A DNA stretch of 64,000 nucleotides from Verrucomicrobiaceae bacterium. Lineage in GTDB: Bacteria > Verrucomicrobiota > Verrucomicrobiia > Verrucomicrobiales > Verrucomicrobiaceae. The DNA lies in assembly GCA_021151605.1 (NCBI GenBank), contig JAGKWZ010000004.1, forward strand, positions 5,505-69,504, written 5' to 3'. The position numbers were made by a program, and so were the translations under genes. The stretch's first letter is position 1. Every line of letters begins with the position of its first letter. The notes under the pieces were generated by a model that did no database searches, was not told where the DNA came from, and saw nothing but the letters and a program-made list of their open reading frames with translations. Shown here piece by piece: positions 8,722-16,781 of the stretch.

Positions 8722-9675
8722 TTAACTACGCACAGGAAGCCCTAATCCCAAGGTTCGGGACCAGATACTGAAGGTGATCAGGCTGCTGAGGATGAGGATG
8801 CATATACCATTAAAATTATGCAATTGGGCTAGCCACAAGCCATTCTCAGGCTGCAGCGCGTAGATCCCAAGGATGACTTGATTCACTGGCATAACCATCA
8901 GGGCAGGCGGGACCAAGCGAAGGCCACCGACACCTCCTAGCAGATATCGCACTTTCCAAGCGACAAAGATGGTGAGGACCGCGGTCATGATGCCGCCATA
9001 CCGGTGAAAGCCAGATAGAGTGTGATCAGAGTAGTTGGTGATTGTTTGGGTAAAAACAGAAAGTAACTGGAGCGCACTAAAAATCCGAGAGGATTGAATC
9101 TGAGAGACCGGGATGAAAATCTTTCCCTCATGCCAGCTACGAGAGGTGACAAATGCGACCAAGGTAAGATGACATAAAAATGTCAGACCAAGTATGTGCT
9201 GCATAATGTCAGCGAAACCACCAGCCTTCATTCCACGCATGATGAGCAAGGCAGACTGCAAAACGCTCGTGAATACAGCCAGCGTACACAATCCTCGAGG
9301 GAGTGGCCAGCGTTTGGCAATCCACGTCATCACAAACCAAGAGAGGGCCAAGATTAGAATAACTGTCGCTGCCACGAGGGCTGCTTTGGAGACGAGGTAG
9401 AGAAATCCCACACTGATCAGAATCATTCCTGACGCTTCAAGCAAGCTTGGACTATGCCGGGCGAATTGCCAAAAATACATCACAAGCACAAGAAGGTCGA
9501 TGCTCCGTAGCAGGAGAAATTGCGCCCCTGGCGACCAATCCTGCGCAATGCTAAGCGAGATCAGAGAGGCAATCACAGCAAGCACACTGGGACGGACAAA
9601 AGCTATCCAACTATGGGTCACAATCCTTCGGTCACGAGGGCTGAGTTCATCAACGATTGGTTCTGCTTCAGGCAT
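8722..9675 (-). CDS. Multi-pass membrane protein, distant COX15/CtaA relative
   Basis: A 317-residue protein with about eight predicted helices and no strong family motif. It lies directly downstream of heme A synthase on the same strand, 40 bases away. Segments can be aligned by eye with that neighbour: NQVILGIYALQ with QMLLGVVLAN, LAQLHNFNGICIL with IAQILHVGLSSLL, and SGFHRYGGIM with VYLVHRSFSWLI. The two C-terminal-half histidines are therefore kept, while the Cys-containing loop typical of CtaA is absent. I infer a diverged duplicate, perhaps in heme handling; a standalone membrane protein of unknown role is the alternative. Confidence 0.6.
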   Translation of the reverse strand: MPEAEPIVDELSPRDRRIVTHSWIAFVRPSVLAVIASLISLSIAQDWSPGAQFLLLRSIDLLVLVMYFWQFARHSPSLLEASGMILISVGFLYLVSKAALVAATVILILALSWFVMTWIAKRWPLPRGLCTLAVFTSVLQSALLIMRGMKAGGFADIMQHILGLTFLCHLTLVAFVTSRSWHEGKIFIPVSQIQSSRIFSALQLLSVFTQTITNYSDHTLSGFHRYGGIMTAVLTIFVAWKVRYLLGGVGGLRLVPPALMVMPVNQVILGIYALQPENGLWLAQLHNFNGICILILSSLITFSIWSRTLGLGLPVRS

Positions 9676-9715
9676 TTACAACGAATTACCTCAGCGGTGA
9701 AGGCTTGTAAACGAT

Positions 9716-10720
9716 CTAGGAGTTTGCGCGCCGCACCCAGCGGGAACCGAGAAGCCAGAGAAATAGGGCACTGACGAGGAGTGACGAAAGTCCGACGTGG
9801 AGGATTTGCGCGATGGCTAGGATTCCAACATTGGCGAGCACGACGCCGAGGAGCATCTGGCTGATGATAATCGCCGTGATGGTAATTTCGAGCCAACCAC
9901 GATGGGCCAAGGCCCGGCAGCGACGGAAGAAGGCGATGCCGGAGAATAGAATGAGCCAGGAGAAGCTGCGGTGGACGAGGTAAACCCAGCTCGACTCCAA
10001 CTCATGCACCCACTCGGCGCGTGTGTGACCAGCATGGGTGCGGGCGAGTTCATCGGTAAGTTCACGCACCTGGGAGCCGAGGACACCTTCGGCGACGATC
10101 AAGGCAAACAAGGCCCATGCGAGCCAGCGGAGCTTTGAATCGGGTTCTGCTTTCCAAGCCAAGGACCATGGGCGCTCGGTCCCTCGCCAAGCGGTGTAAA
10201 CGAGCACGCATAATAGCAGGATGGCCAGTGCCATATGGAGCGTGATGATACCAGGTTTCAGGCCGCTGAGAACGACGCGCGCCCCCAGCCACGCATTCAC
10301 GCCGACTAGAATGACGGCGAAGGTAGAGGTGAGCCAAATCACTGAGCGGTCTTTTCGCCATTCGAAAATAGAGGCGAACCACATGACCATGACGGAGAGA
10401 CCGACGGGAATGCTGGTCAGGCGGTTGAGGTATTCGATCCAGGTGGCGACTGGGTTGAACTCGGCTTTAAGCTTTTCGGGAGTGATTGAGGCGGGATCTC
10501 GGCCCATCGCAGCTGCTTTGAGGCGAAATTTTTCGAGGTCGAGTTTGGTTAAGTCGATCTCCTCAGCAGTGGTCGGGGGCACCCAGCAGCCGTAACAGAA
10601 TGGCCAGTCGGGGCAGCCAAGACCGGAGCCTGTGGTGCGGACGATCGCACCGACGAAGATCAGGATCTCGATAGCCACGAAGGCGGATAAGGCAATGCGT
10701 TGGAAGCGGGAGAGTTTCAT
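9716..10720 (-). CDS. ctaA: Heme A synthase (CtaA/COX15)
   Basis: Converts heme O to heme A for the aa3-type oxidase encoded just upstream. The start is placed at MKLSRFQR, directly before the first helix, giving 334 residues; longer in-frame starts exist up to 10807. The extracytoplasmic loop GSGLGCPDWPFCYGCWVPP is characteristic of COX15. Conserved-helix histidines are seen in ITLHMALAIL, YLVHRSFSWL and QILHVGLSSL. At the place where the first ligand is usually His (EYxHR), the sequence reads EYLNRLTS. It follows coxB after a gap of 89 bases. Confidence 0.9.
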   Translation of the reverse strand: MKLSRFQRIALSAFVAIEILIFVGAIVRTTGSGLGCPDWPFCYGCWVPPTTAEEIDLTKLDLEKFRLKAAAMGRDPASITPEKLKAEFNPVATWIEYLNRLTSIPVGLSVMVMWFASIFEWRKDRSVIWLTSTFAVILVGVNAWLGARVVLSGLKPGIITLHMALAILLLCVLVYTAWRGTERPWSLAWKAEPDSKLRWLAWALFALIVAEGVLGSQVRELTDELARTHAGHTRAEWVHELESSWVYLVHRSFSWLILFSGIAFFRRCRALAHRGWLEITITAIIISQMLLGVVLANVGILAIAQILHVGLSSLLVSALFLWLLGSRWVRRANS

Positions 10721-10809
10721 CGATAAAGAAGAACGCTGCCTGGAGATCATCCGAGGCAGCGTTCGCAAATGGTTGGGGAAATGGCGGCGAACTTGCGCGA
10801 GCGGCAAAC

Positions 10810-11601
10810 TTAGCGGGCTGCAACGGGAGCAGGCGCACCGTTCTTCGCGGCGGCGTTGGCGGACATTTCTTTTGCCCAGTCATCGAATTCCTTAGCTTCC
10901 ATCACTTCAATCACCGCTTTCATCTGGGCATGGCCCGGGCCGCAAAGCTGGCCACAAATGATATCCCATGTGCCAGTTTTGACGGGCTTAAACCACATAT
11001 GAGCTTTCACGCCAGGGCAGGCATCCTGAGCAGCGCGCATGGGGACAATGGCGAGGTTGTGGATGACGTCTTTGCTCCCGACATCAACGATCACAGGTCT
11101 CCCAACTGGAAGCTTCATAGTGCCTGGGTTGACGAAGTCGTCCTTGCCGTTGGGGTCGTTCAGTTCACGACCAGTGGCGTTGGTTGGAGAGACAGCGCGC
11201 ATATTCCAGGTGCTGAGCATGCTGTCATTACCTGGATATTGGAAGTTCCAGAGGAACTTCTCCCCCAATGCACGCATTTTGATGGTGTCGGCACTGGTAG
11301 GATACTCATCGGCCTGACGTGACCAAAGTGGGAAGGCAAAGCCAAGCAGAAGGATGGCTTCCACGATGACAACGCCGATTTCAATGTGGGTGGTGGCGTG
11401 GCCACGGACGCCATGGTAATCAGCCTTGGGAGTGTTGGTCGCACGATACTTCCAAAAAACATAGATCAGGTAAGTGGACCAGCCGATGAAGAGGACGAGC
11501 ATGACCCAGTGGACGAAACCAAGCATGTGGTCCACAAGACCACCGTGCTCGGAGGCATTCTGGGTGATGCCGAAGGGAATGTTAATATCTGAAATACTCA
11601 T
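10810..11601 (-). CDS. coxB: Cytochrome c oxidase subunit II
   Basis: A 263-residue subunit that carries the CuA electron-entry site. Two N-terminal helices (HWVMLVLFIGWSTYLIYVFW; IEIGVVIVEAILLLGFAFPLW) are followed by a periplasmic cupredoxin domain. The CuA ligands are complete: a His in DVIHNLAI and CGQLCGPGHAQM near the C-terminus. There is no fused cytochrome c domain, so this is an aa3-type rather than a caa3-type subunit II. The tail is Ala-rich. It sits unusually after CoxD and the small membrane proteins, at the 3' side of the oxidase set. Confidence 0.95.
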   Translation of the reverse strand: MSISDINIPFGITQNASEHGGLVDHMLGFVHWVMLVLFIGWSTYLIYVFWKYRATNTPKADYHGVRGHATTHIEIGVVIVEAILLLGFAFPLWSRQADEYPTSADTIKMRALGEKFLWNFQYPGNDSMLSTWNMRAVSPTNATGRELNDPNGKDDFVNPGTMKLPVGRPVIVDVGSKDVIHNLAIVPMRAAQDACPGVKAHMWFKPVKTGTWDIICGQLCGPGHAQMKAVIEVMEAKEFDDWAKEMSANAAAKNGAPAPVAAR

Positions 11602-11628
11602 GTGAGGTCAGCGGGGGAGGGTTGAAAA

Positions 11629-11802
11629 TCAGAGAGAAGGGCTGAGGCGTTGCTGCTTGCGAGCAAAATTGAAGACGACCAAGGCAACACAAGCCATTCC
11701 AAGAACCAAAAAGCCAAGCATAACGAGCACGGCAATATCCTGAGCCTGAGCGATAACGCTGTTAGGATCGGCTTTGCAGGTGGCGCAGGCGAGGGGAAAC
11801 AT
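11629..11802 (-). CDS. 57-residue single-helix membrane protein in the cox cluster
   Basis: A short frame between the 68-residue protein gene and coxB. It begins MFPLACATCKADPNSV, continues with one hydrophobic helix (IAVLVMLGFLVLGMACVALV) and ends with a basic tail FARKQQRLSPSL. Its stop is 27 bases before the coxB start, and it fills the gap between two well-supported genes on the same strand. The N-terminal CATCK lacks the His of a heme motif. I do not recognise the family; small single-helix accessory subunits are common in oxidases. No clear ribosome-binding site is visible, so confidence is moderate. Confidence 0.55.
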   Translation of the reverse strand: MFPLACATCKADPNSVIAQAQDIAVLVMLGFLVLGMACVALVVFNFARKQQRLSPSL

Positions 11803-11839
11803 GTTCAAAAGGTGATCAAAGATTCGTCAAGAAGGTAAG

Positions 11840-12046
11840 TCAGACGATGATTTGGCGGGACTTTTTAACGAGATACCAGATCGAGTATGCGATCAGTCCG
11901 AGACTCGTCCAGCCAGCGATGTGGCCAAGATGAGTTATGCCAAGTTCGAGGGCTTTTTCTGGCGCAAGGCGCGTCCACAGCCAAAAGCCTCCGTCGCAGA
12001 GGACTGCGAAGAATAGGAAGACATAATGGAAGTGCTTGAGCGACAT
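11840..12046 (-). CDS. 68-residue membrane protein in the cox cluster
   Basis: The start at 12046 (MSLKHFHYVFLFFAVLCDG) was preferred because upstream in-frame codons would add an unlikely leader overlapping coxD. Two helices are predicted: FHYVFLFFAVLCDGGFWLW and GHIAGWTSLGLIAYSIWYLV, followed by KKSRQIIV. It lies between coxD and the 57-residue gene, in order with the operon. I recognise no family; the position and size suggest an oxidase accessory or assembly subunit, which is inference. Confidence 0.65.
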   Translation of the reverse strand: MSLKHFHYVFLFFAVLCDGGFWLWTRLAPEKALELGITHLGHIAGWTSLGLIAYSIWYLVKKSRQIIV

Positions 12047-12074
12047 ATAAAAAGGCGGGTGGGCAGTGAAACAA

Positions 12075-12395
12075 TCAGTGAGAGTAAAAATCTTTGAAGA
12101 CCAACGGATCAAGGCTGCTCCAATAGAAGAGAAGGAACAGGGCGGTCACAAAGACGAGGGTGAAGGCAAGGAACTTGTAGATCAGTTTGGCCTCATGATT
12201 AAGGTGCATGAAGATCAAGGCAACGAGACCAGCTTTGATCGTGGCGAGGATCATGCCGACGATGATATTCTGACCATGAGTGGCGAGTTCAACCGTCGAG
12301 AGCCAGACCGTAAGGACGGTGCAGACGGCAAGTATGCCACCGATCCAAAGGATCTTGCGGACGGCTTTTTTGATTTCTTCGGGGCTGTCAGCCAT
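12075..12395 (-). CDS. coxD: Cytochrome c oxidase subunit IV
   Basis: A 106-residue protein starting MADSPEEIKKAVRKIL. Three helices follow: WIGGILAVCTVLTVWLS, NIIVGMILATIKAGLVALIFMHL and FLAFTLVFVTALFLLFYWS. The motif ATIKAGLVALIFMHL is typical of the prokaryotic subunit IV family (COX4_pro). It is non-catalytic and thought to stabilise the oxidase. It starts 35 bases after the coxC stop in the order coxA-coxC-coxD. Confidence 0.88.
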   Translation of the reverse strand: MADSPEEIKKAVRKILWIGGILAVCTVLTVWLSTVELATHGQNIIVGMILATIKAGLVALIFMHLNHEAKLIYKFLAFTLVFVTALFLLFYWSSLDPLVFKDFYSH

Positions 12396-12430
12396 GACGT
12401 GATGGGTGTGAAAGTTGTAAAAACAAAGTG

Positions 12431-13807
12431 CTACAGGAGATACAGAAGCGGGAAGAGGAAGATCCAAACAAGGTCAACGAAATGCCAGAAGAGTCCGCCG
12501 ACTTCGACACGATTGGCGAGACGCTCGGGATCTTCGCGGAGCATTTTCCCATTGAAGATCACGAAGTAAGCGAGGATGAGCGCACCGGCGACGACATGCA
12601 GACCATGCAGACCAGTGAGGGTGAAGTAGATGGCGTAGAAGCTATTGAGCTTTGGCGTGAAATTGGAGAAGAATTGGACATCTTTGCGCTCAAGTTGCAC
12701 CTCGGGATGGTGGCTCCCGTGGGCATCTCCATGCTCGGCGGGTGCATGAGCTTCGGCCTTGTGTGCACCGTCAGCGTGAGCGGCTTCGGGTGTGGCTGAT
12801 TTGATATGAAGGTAAAAGAGGTGCTTTTGCTGAGTGGCACTTTTGTTGGGGTCACGAGAATCACCGTATTTCTCTTTGAACTCGGTAGTGGCGTGCTCGC
12901 GCTGCTCGATGAAGGCGTTTTTCCATGCGCTGCCGAGATAGTGCTCATTCCAAGCGAGAGACTTTTCCTTGTCTGGTGTGCCGCGGAGATCGACGCCATC
13001 CACCTCAATGGTCATTTTGTCGTTGATGACCTTGCCTTCGACAGATGTGCCATCACGGAAGGAAATCAATTTGGCATCTGGACCTGGCTTGGCGAGCAGC
13101 TTGGAAGGTGGCACCAAGAAGGTGAGAGGAGTGGTCGGCAAAAGCTTCACGGTCCACTGTGGAACTTCCTTCAAACCATCGGCCTTGGCTTTTGCCTCGG
13201 CTTTCGCGCGTGCCTCAGCCTTGATGAGAGCGAAACTGCTAGCATTAAGGTCGATTTCCTCACCTGACTCAGTTTTAAACTTCGGAACATCACCCTTCAC
13301 ATAAGGTAGGACATAGCTAATAGGGTCGGCATCAACGGCGCTTGTTTTTCCCGCCACAGTAAGATTCAGCGCTTTCACATCGCCAAACTCGATCTCATAT
13401 CCGTGTGGGAGGTGACCGGTGAGGATGGTGCCGTCAGTTAGAGTGACCGAGTAGTGGGCGAACTTGCCTCTGTATTCGATGGACTTGATAACCATGAATG
13501 TCATCGCGCAAAGCACGGTGATGATCATGTAGAGTCGGAACTGGGCTATCTTGCGCAGCTTGAGGCTGGCCCAAGCAAGCAAAACAGTCACGGAGGAACC
13601 AATGAGGACTAGCGTGTTGACGAAGCCGAGGGTGACGCCCAGTTCATGCACTGGCCATGGATAGTCAGCACCTACGCGTAGGAAGATATAGGAGGAGAAC
13701 AAACCACCGAAGAGCATTACCTCCGAGGCGAGAAAGAGCCAGATGCCGACTTTGGCGTTGTATAGACCCGTGTCTGGGCGGGCGGTGACTGTGTAGGGGA
13801 TGTCCAT
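12431..13807 (-). CDS. coxC: Cytochrome c oxidase subunit III with large insertion
   Basis: A 458-residue protein, about twice the usual length. Residues 1-112 hold three helices (GIWLFLASEVMLFGGLFSSY; FVNTLVLIGSSVTVLLAWAS; MIITVLCAMTFMVIKSIEY). Residues 385-458 hold the last two, with NSFYAIYFTLTGLHGLHVVAG and GGLFWHFVDLVWIFLF. Between them, residues about 113-383 form an insertion not expected in the family: two short similar stretches (TLTDGTILTGHL; SFRDGTSVEGKV), a charged Ala/Lys helix (AEARAKAEAKAKADG) and a His-rich linker (EHGDAHGSHHPE). The insert should face the periplasm or cytoplasm between helices III and IV. Reading frame and composition look normal across the gene. Confidence 0.92.
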   Translation of the reverse strand: MDIPYTVTARPDTGLYNAKVGIWLFLASEVMLFGGLFSSYIFLRVGADYPWPVHELGVTLGFVNTLVLIGSSVTVLLAWASLKLRKIAQFRLYMIITVLCAMTFMVIKSIEYRGKFAHYSVTLTDGTILTGHLPHGYEIEFGDVKALNLTVAGKTSAVDADPISYVLPYVKGDVPKFKTESGEEIDLNASSFALIKAEARAKAEAKAKADGLKEVPQWTVKLLPTTPLTFLVPPSKLLAKPGPDAKLISFRDGTSVEGKVINDKMTIEVDGVDLRGTPDKEKSLAWNEHYLGSAWKNAFIEQREHATTEFKEKYGDSRDPNKSATQQKHLFYLHIKSATPEAAHADGAHKAEAHAPAEHGDAHGSHHPEVQLERKDVQFFSNFTPKLNSFYAIYFTLTGLHGLHVVAGALILAYFVIFNGKMLREDPERLANRVEVGGLFWHFVDLVWIFLFPLLYLL

Positions 13808-13848
13808 GTGAGGTCGCGGTTTTCGGTTCGCGGTTCGCAGTTAATGAA

Positions 13849-15801
13849 TCAATGATGGGCCACGGTGACCGGAGCAGTGGGGACGGCAGAAGGTTCAGCT
13901 GCTTTGCCGGGCTCGGACTCCCACTGCGGGAAATAATCCTGGCTCATTCCCGGGACGCTGTATTCATAAGGGCCACGAACGGCGACAATGTCGAAAGTGA
14001 AGTTTCCATGGGGTGGCGGTGTTGGAGTGGCCCACTCGAGCGTCGTGCAGTTCCATGGGTTGTCACTGGTGACTTTTTCGCCGCCTTTGATGCTCAGCCA
14101 GAAATTTAAAATGAAGGGTACTTGGCCAAGCATGAGTATAATAGCACCGAAGGTCATGAGAACATTCAGGCCAAGAAGGTTGTTCGGGACATCCATGCCA
14201 AAGATACCGAAGAAACCGGAGGTGAGTTCGGTAAACCAGTTGGAGGCGGAAGAAGTCTGCTCGAAATACTTCCCGCCATCATACCAGCGACGGTGGAAGC
14301 CACCCATGCCTTGGATAAACATCGGAGCGAAGACAAGGTTCATACCAACAAGTGAAGGCCAGAAGTGAAGCCTGCCGAGGAAGTCATTCATCTTGCGACC
14401 TGTGGCCTTCGGATACCAGTGATAAACGCCAGCGAAGAAAGCGAAAATGGAACCAGGAGCCACAACGTAGTGGAAGTGACCGATGACGTAATAAGTGTCA
14501 TGCAGGGCAAGGTCGATGAAGATGAAGGCCAAGGGCAGACCCGTCAGACCACCAATACCAAACATGGGAAGGAATGCCGAGGCGAAGAGCATCTGCGGAT
14601 TGAAGCGGATGGAGCCCCCGTAGAGTGAAATCATCAGACCCGTGAGAAGGATTACAGACGGAACTGAGATCAGCACTGTGGTGATCTGGAAATAGGTGGA
14701 CATCATGGTGCCCATGCCAGTCAAATACATGTGATGAGCCCAGACGAGGAAGCTCAAAAAGCCAAGGGTAAGACCTGCATAGACCATGGCTTTGTAGCCC
14801 CAGAGCGGACGGCGAGTGTTCGCCGGGATGACTTCCGTCAAAATAGCAAAGGCAGGAAGAATGAGCACATACACTTCGGGATGAGCGAGGAACCAGAAGA
14901 GATGCTGGTATAGCAGTGGGCTACCACCGCCGGAAATGTCGAGGTGCTGACCACCTTCCATCAAGCCGGTCGGCAGGAAGAAACTTGAACCAAACACGCG
15001 GTCAGAAAACTGGAGAAGGGCTGCAACTTCGAGCGGGGGGAAAGCAAGGAGAAGCAAGAAGGCGACGATGAACATGGCCCAGCAGAAGAAAGGCATGCGC
15101 ATCCAGGACATCCCTTTGGCACGGAGGTTGATGACCGTGGTGATGACGTTCACCGATCCGAGCAGGGAAGCTGATATATTAAACACCATGCTCAACAACC
15201 ACCAAGTGTGGCCATGCATCCAAACATTCGTCACAGCGAGATTCGTGGTAGAGGCAAGCGGGGAATACATCGTCCAGCCTGTTTGCACAGAACCGGTGCC
15301 TAGAAAGAAGGCAGCAAACATACCGACTCCGCTGATGAAGAAGAGCCAATAGCTCCACATGTTCAGGCGTGGGAAAGCCATGTCGATGGTGCCAATCTGG
15401 AGCGGCATGACGAAGTTCACAAAACCGGCGAAGCCGAGTGGCACGATGCCGAGGAACACCATGATGGTGCCGTGCATAGCACCGAGCATGTTGTAGAGTT
15501 CACCGTTGATCACACCACCGGGTGCCCAGCGGCCAAACATCTCATTGAAGATCGTTCCGATGAAAGGAAGCTTGCCCACAAAATCAAAGCCAGGAACGGG
15601 CTGACCTGGGTAGGCAATGCTCCAGCGCATCATGAGCATGAGGAAAAATCCGAAGAGCAGGAACAAGAGACCAGTCACTGCATACTGAATGCCGATGGTC
15701 TTGTGGTCTGTGGAGAAGATGTACTTGCCAATGAACCCCGGCTCATGGTGGTCATGCGCATGATCGTGGGAGTGATCGTGAGTGTGGGCAGCGGCGCTCA
15801 T
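13849..15801 (-). CDS. coxA: Cytochrome c oxidase subunit I (aa3 type)
   Basis: The catalytic subunit that reduces O2 at the heme a3-CuB site; 650 residues with about 12 helices. Ligands are visible: His in LGAMHGTIMVF for heme a, the HPEVY motif with its cross-link Tyr, the CuB His pair in VWAHHMYLTGMG, and HDTYYVIGHFHYV for heme a3 and heme a. HPEVY carries the helix-VI Glu of A1-type oxidases. The N-terminus is strongly His-rich (HTHDHSHDHAHDHHEP), a possible metal-binding tail. It begins the coxA-C-D-B operon, downstream of a terminator that separates it from the Act/Cco genes. Confidence 0.97.
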   Translation of the reverse strand: MSAAAHTHDHSHDHAHDHHEPGFIGKYIFSTDHKTIGIQYAVTGLLFLLFGFFLMLMMRWSIAYPGQPVPGFDFVGKLPFIGTIFNEMFGRWAPGGVINGELYNMLGAMHGTIMVFLGIVPLGFAGFVNFVMPLQIGTIDMAFPRLNMWSYWLFFISGVGMFAAFFLGTGSVQTGWTMYSPLASTTNLAVTNVWMHGHTWWLLSMVFNISASLLGSVNVITTVINLRAKGMSWMRMPFFCWAMFIVAFLLLLAFPPLEVAALLQFSDRVFGSSFFLPTGLMEGGQHLDISGGGSPLLYQHLFWFLAHPEVYVLILPAFAILTEVIPANTRRPLWGYKAMVYAGLTLGFLSFLVWAHHMYLTGMGTMMSTYFQITTVLISVPSVILLTGLMISLYGGSIRFNPQMLFASAFLPMFGIGGLTGLPLAFIFIDLALHDTYYVIGHFHYVVAPGSIFAFFAGVYHWYPKATGRKMNDFLGRLHFWPSLVGMNLVFAPMFIQGMGGFHRRWYDGGKYFEQTSSASNWFTELTSGFFGIFGMDVPNNLLGLNVLMTFGAIILMLGQVPFILNFWLSIKGGEKVTSDNPWNCTTLEWATPTPPPHGNFTFDIVAVRGPYEYSVPGMSQDYFPQWESEPGKAAEPSAVPTAPVTVAHH

Positions 15802-15904
15802 AGAATTTGGGTCAAGGGGTCAGAGGATCAAGAAATCGACAAGGAGAAAACGTGGTGTCGAAGTTTGGGAGATTCAGGGAAAAGAAAATTTTAGCAGCTC
15901 GAAG

Positions 15905-15941
15905 GCCAAAAAACCACGCGCATCACCAGTGGAGATGCGCG
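15905..15941 (-). terminator. Intrinsic terminator between the Act/Cco and cox operons
   Basis: On the minus strand an 8-bp stem (CGCGCATC / GATGCGCG, bases 15917-15924 and 15934-15941) with a 9-base loop is followed by TGGTTTTTTGG. It lies about 100 bases after the stop of the c-type cytochrome gene and 104 bases before the coxA start. It implies that the aa3 oxidase operon has its own promoter in 15802-15904, where no convincing -10/-35 pair was recognised. Confidence 0.75.
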
Positions 15942-16040
15942 CACGAGAACGGGACTGATTAAGCAGCACCATCTCGACAAAGGCGCATTGGGTCGCCTTG
16001 CTTGATGAGAACAGCTTCACATGCGTCATGATGATTCGAC

Positions 16041-16769
16041 TTACTTGGCTGCGGGAGCGGCAGCAGCAGTGGCTCCAGGACCGGCGGGGATCTCTCCAGG
16101 AACATTCTTGTCCTTAAAAGGAGCCAGATCGGCTTCAGTCCACTGAGTGGCACGCTTCTCCTCGGAGCGGACTTTTTCGACCATCTCCTTGGTGACCATT
16201 GTGGCTTCATTGCCCCAGGTATTGCGGATGTAAGTCAAAACATTGGCGAGATCGCCAGCAGACATGGCAGCGCCGAAGGGCATCATGCCTCCAGGGGTGT
16301 TGTAGCCCTGTCCTTTCACAGTGATGGCTCCGGTCAAACCGTGCTGAGTGACGCGGATGAGACGTTCCGTGCCGCCGAGAACCCACTCAGAACCGGCGAG
16401 CGGCGGGAACTGGCCGGGGATGCCCATGCCATTCCCCTGATGGCAGCCACCACAGACAGCGTAGCCGGAAGCGCCTTTTTTCATCGCGGTCTGGAATGGA
16501 TCTGAACCTGCATTAGGATTCTTGTCTGCAGGGCGGGGATCAGGAGCAGCCGCAAAGTTGAAAGGATTGCTGGTATTGAAACTCCAGCCGCCAGCCATAA
16601 CTCCTAGCTGGCCGCCACCGATGATGGCGACGATCATGCCAAGAAAGATGACCAACATTGGAACGGGCTCGCGACCGGCCTGCATGTCTTGTTTCTCACG
16701 CTTCACAGCGGCGTGAAGACGATCAAGATCAGTGCTGTCGGGTTGGAAGCTTTGGGAGGGGGCGCTCAT
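16041..16769 (-). CDS. Membrane-anchored mono-heme cytochrome c (CcoP-like position)
   Basis: A 242-residue protein with a cytoplasmic N-terminal segment of about 37 residues, one helix (PMLVIFLGMIVAIIGGGQLG) and a periplasmic cytochrome c domain. The heme motif is VCGGCHQGNGMGIPG, and the likely distal Met is in PGGMMPFGAAMS. The C-terminus is Ala/Pro-rich. It follows the CcoO-like gene after 12 bases, occupying the place of CcoP, but has one heme instead of two. It probably passes electrons on to the aa3 oxidase; this is inference from position. Confidence 0.85.
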   Translation of the reverse strand: MSAPSQSFQPDSTDLDRLHAAVKREKQDMQAGREPVPMLVIFLGMIVAIIGGGQLGVMAGGWSFNTSNPFNFAAAPDPRPADKNPNAGSDPFQTAMKKGASGYAVCGGCHQGNGMGIPGQFPPLAGSEWVLGGTERLIRVTQHGLTGAITVKGQGYNTPGGMMPFGAAMSAGDLANVLTYIRNTWGNEATMVTKEMVEKVRSEEKRATQWTEADLAPFKDKNVPGEIPAGPGATAAAAPAAK

Positions 16770-16781
16770 GAAACTGGGGCG

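Noticed and set aside
15959..16040. Small frame downstream of the c-type cytochrome gene on the minus strand
   Set aside because: It is the tail of an out-of-frame shadow of that gene with no start or motif of its own.
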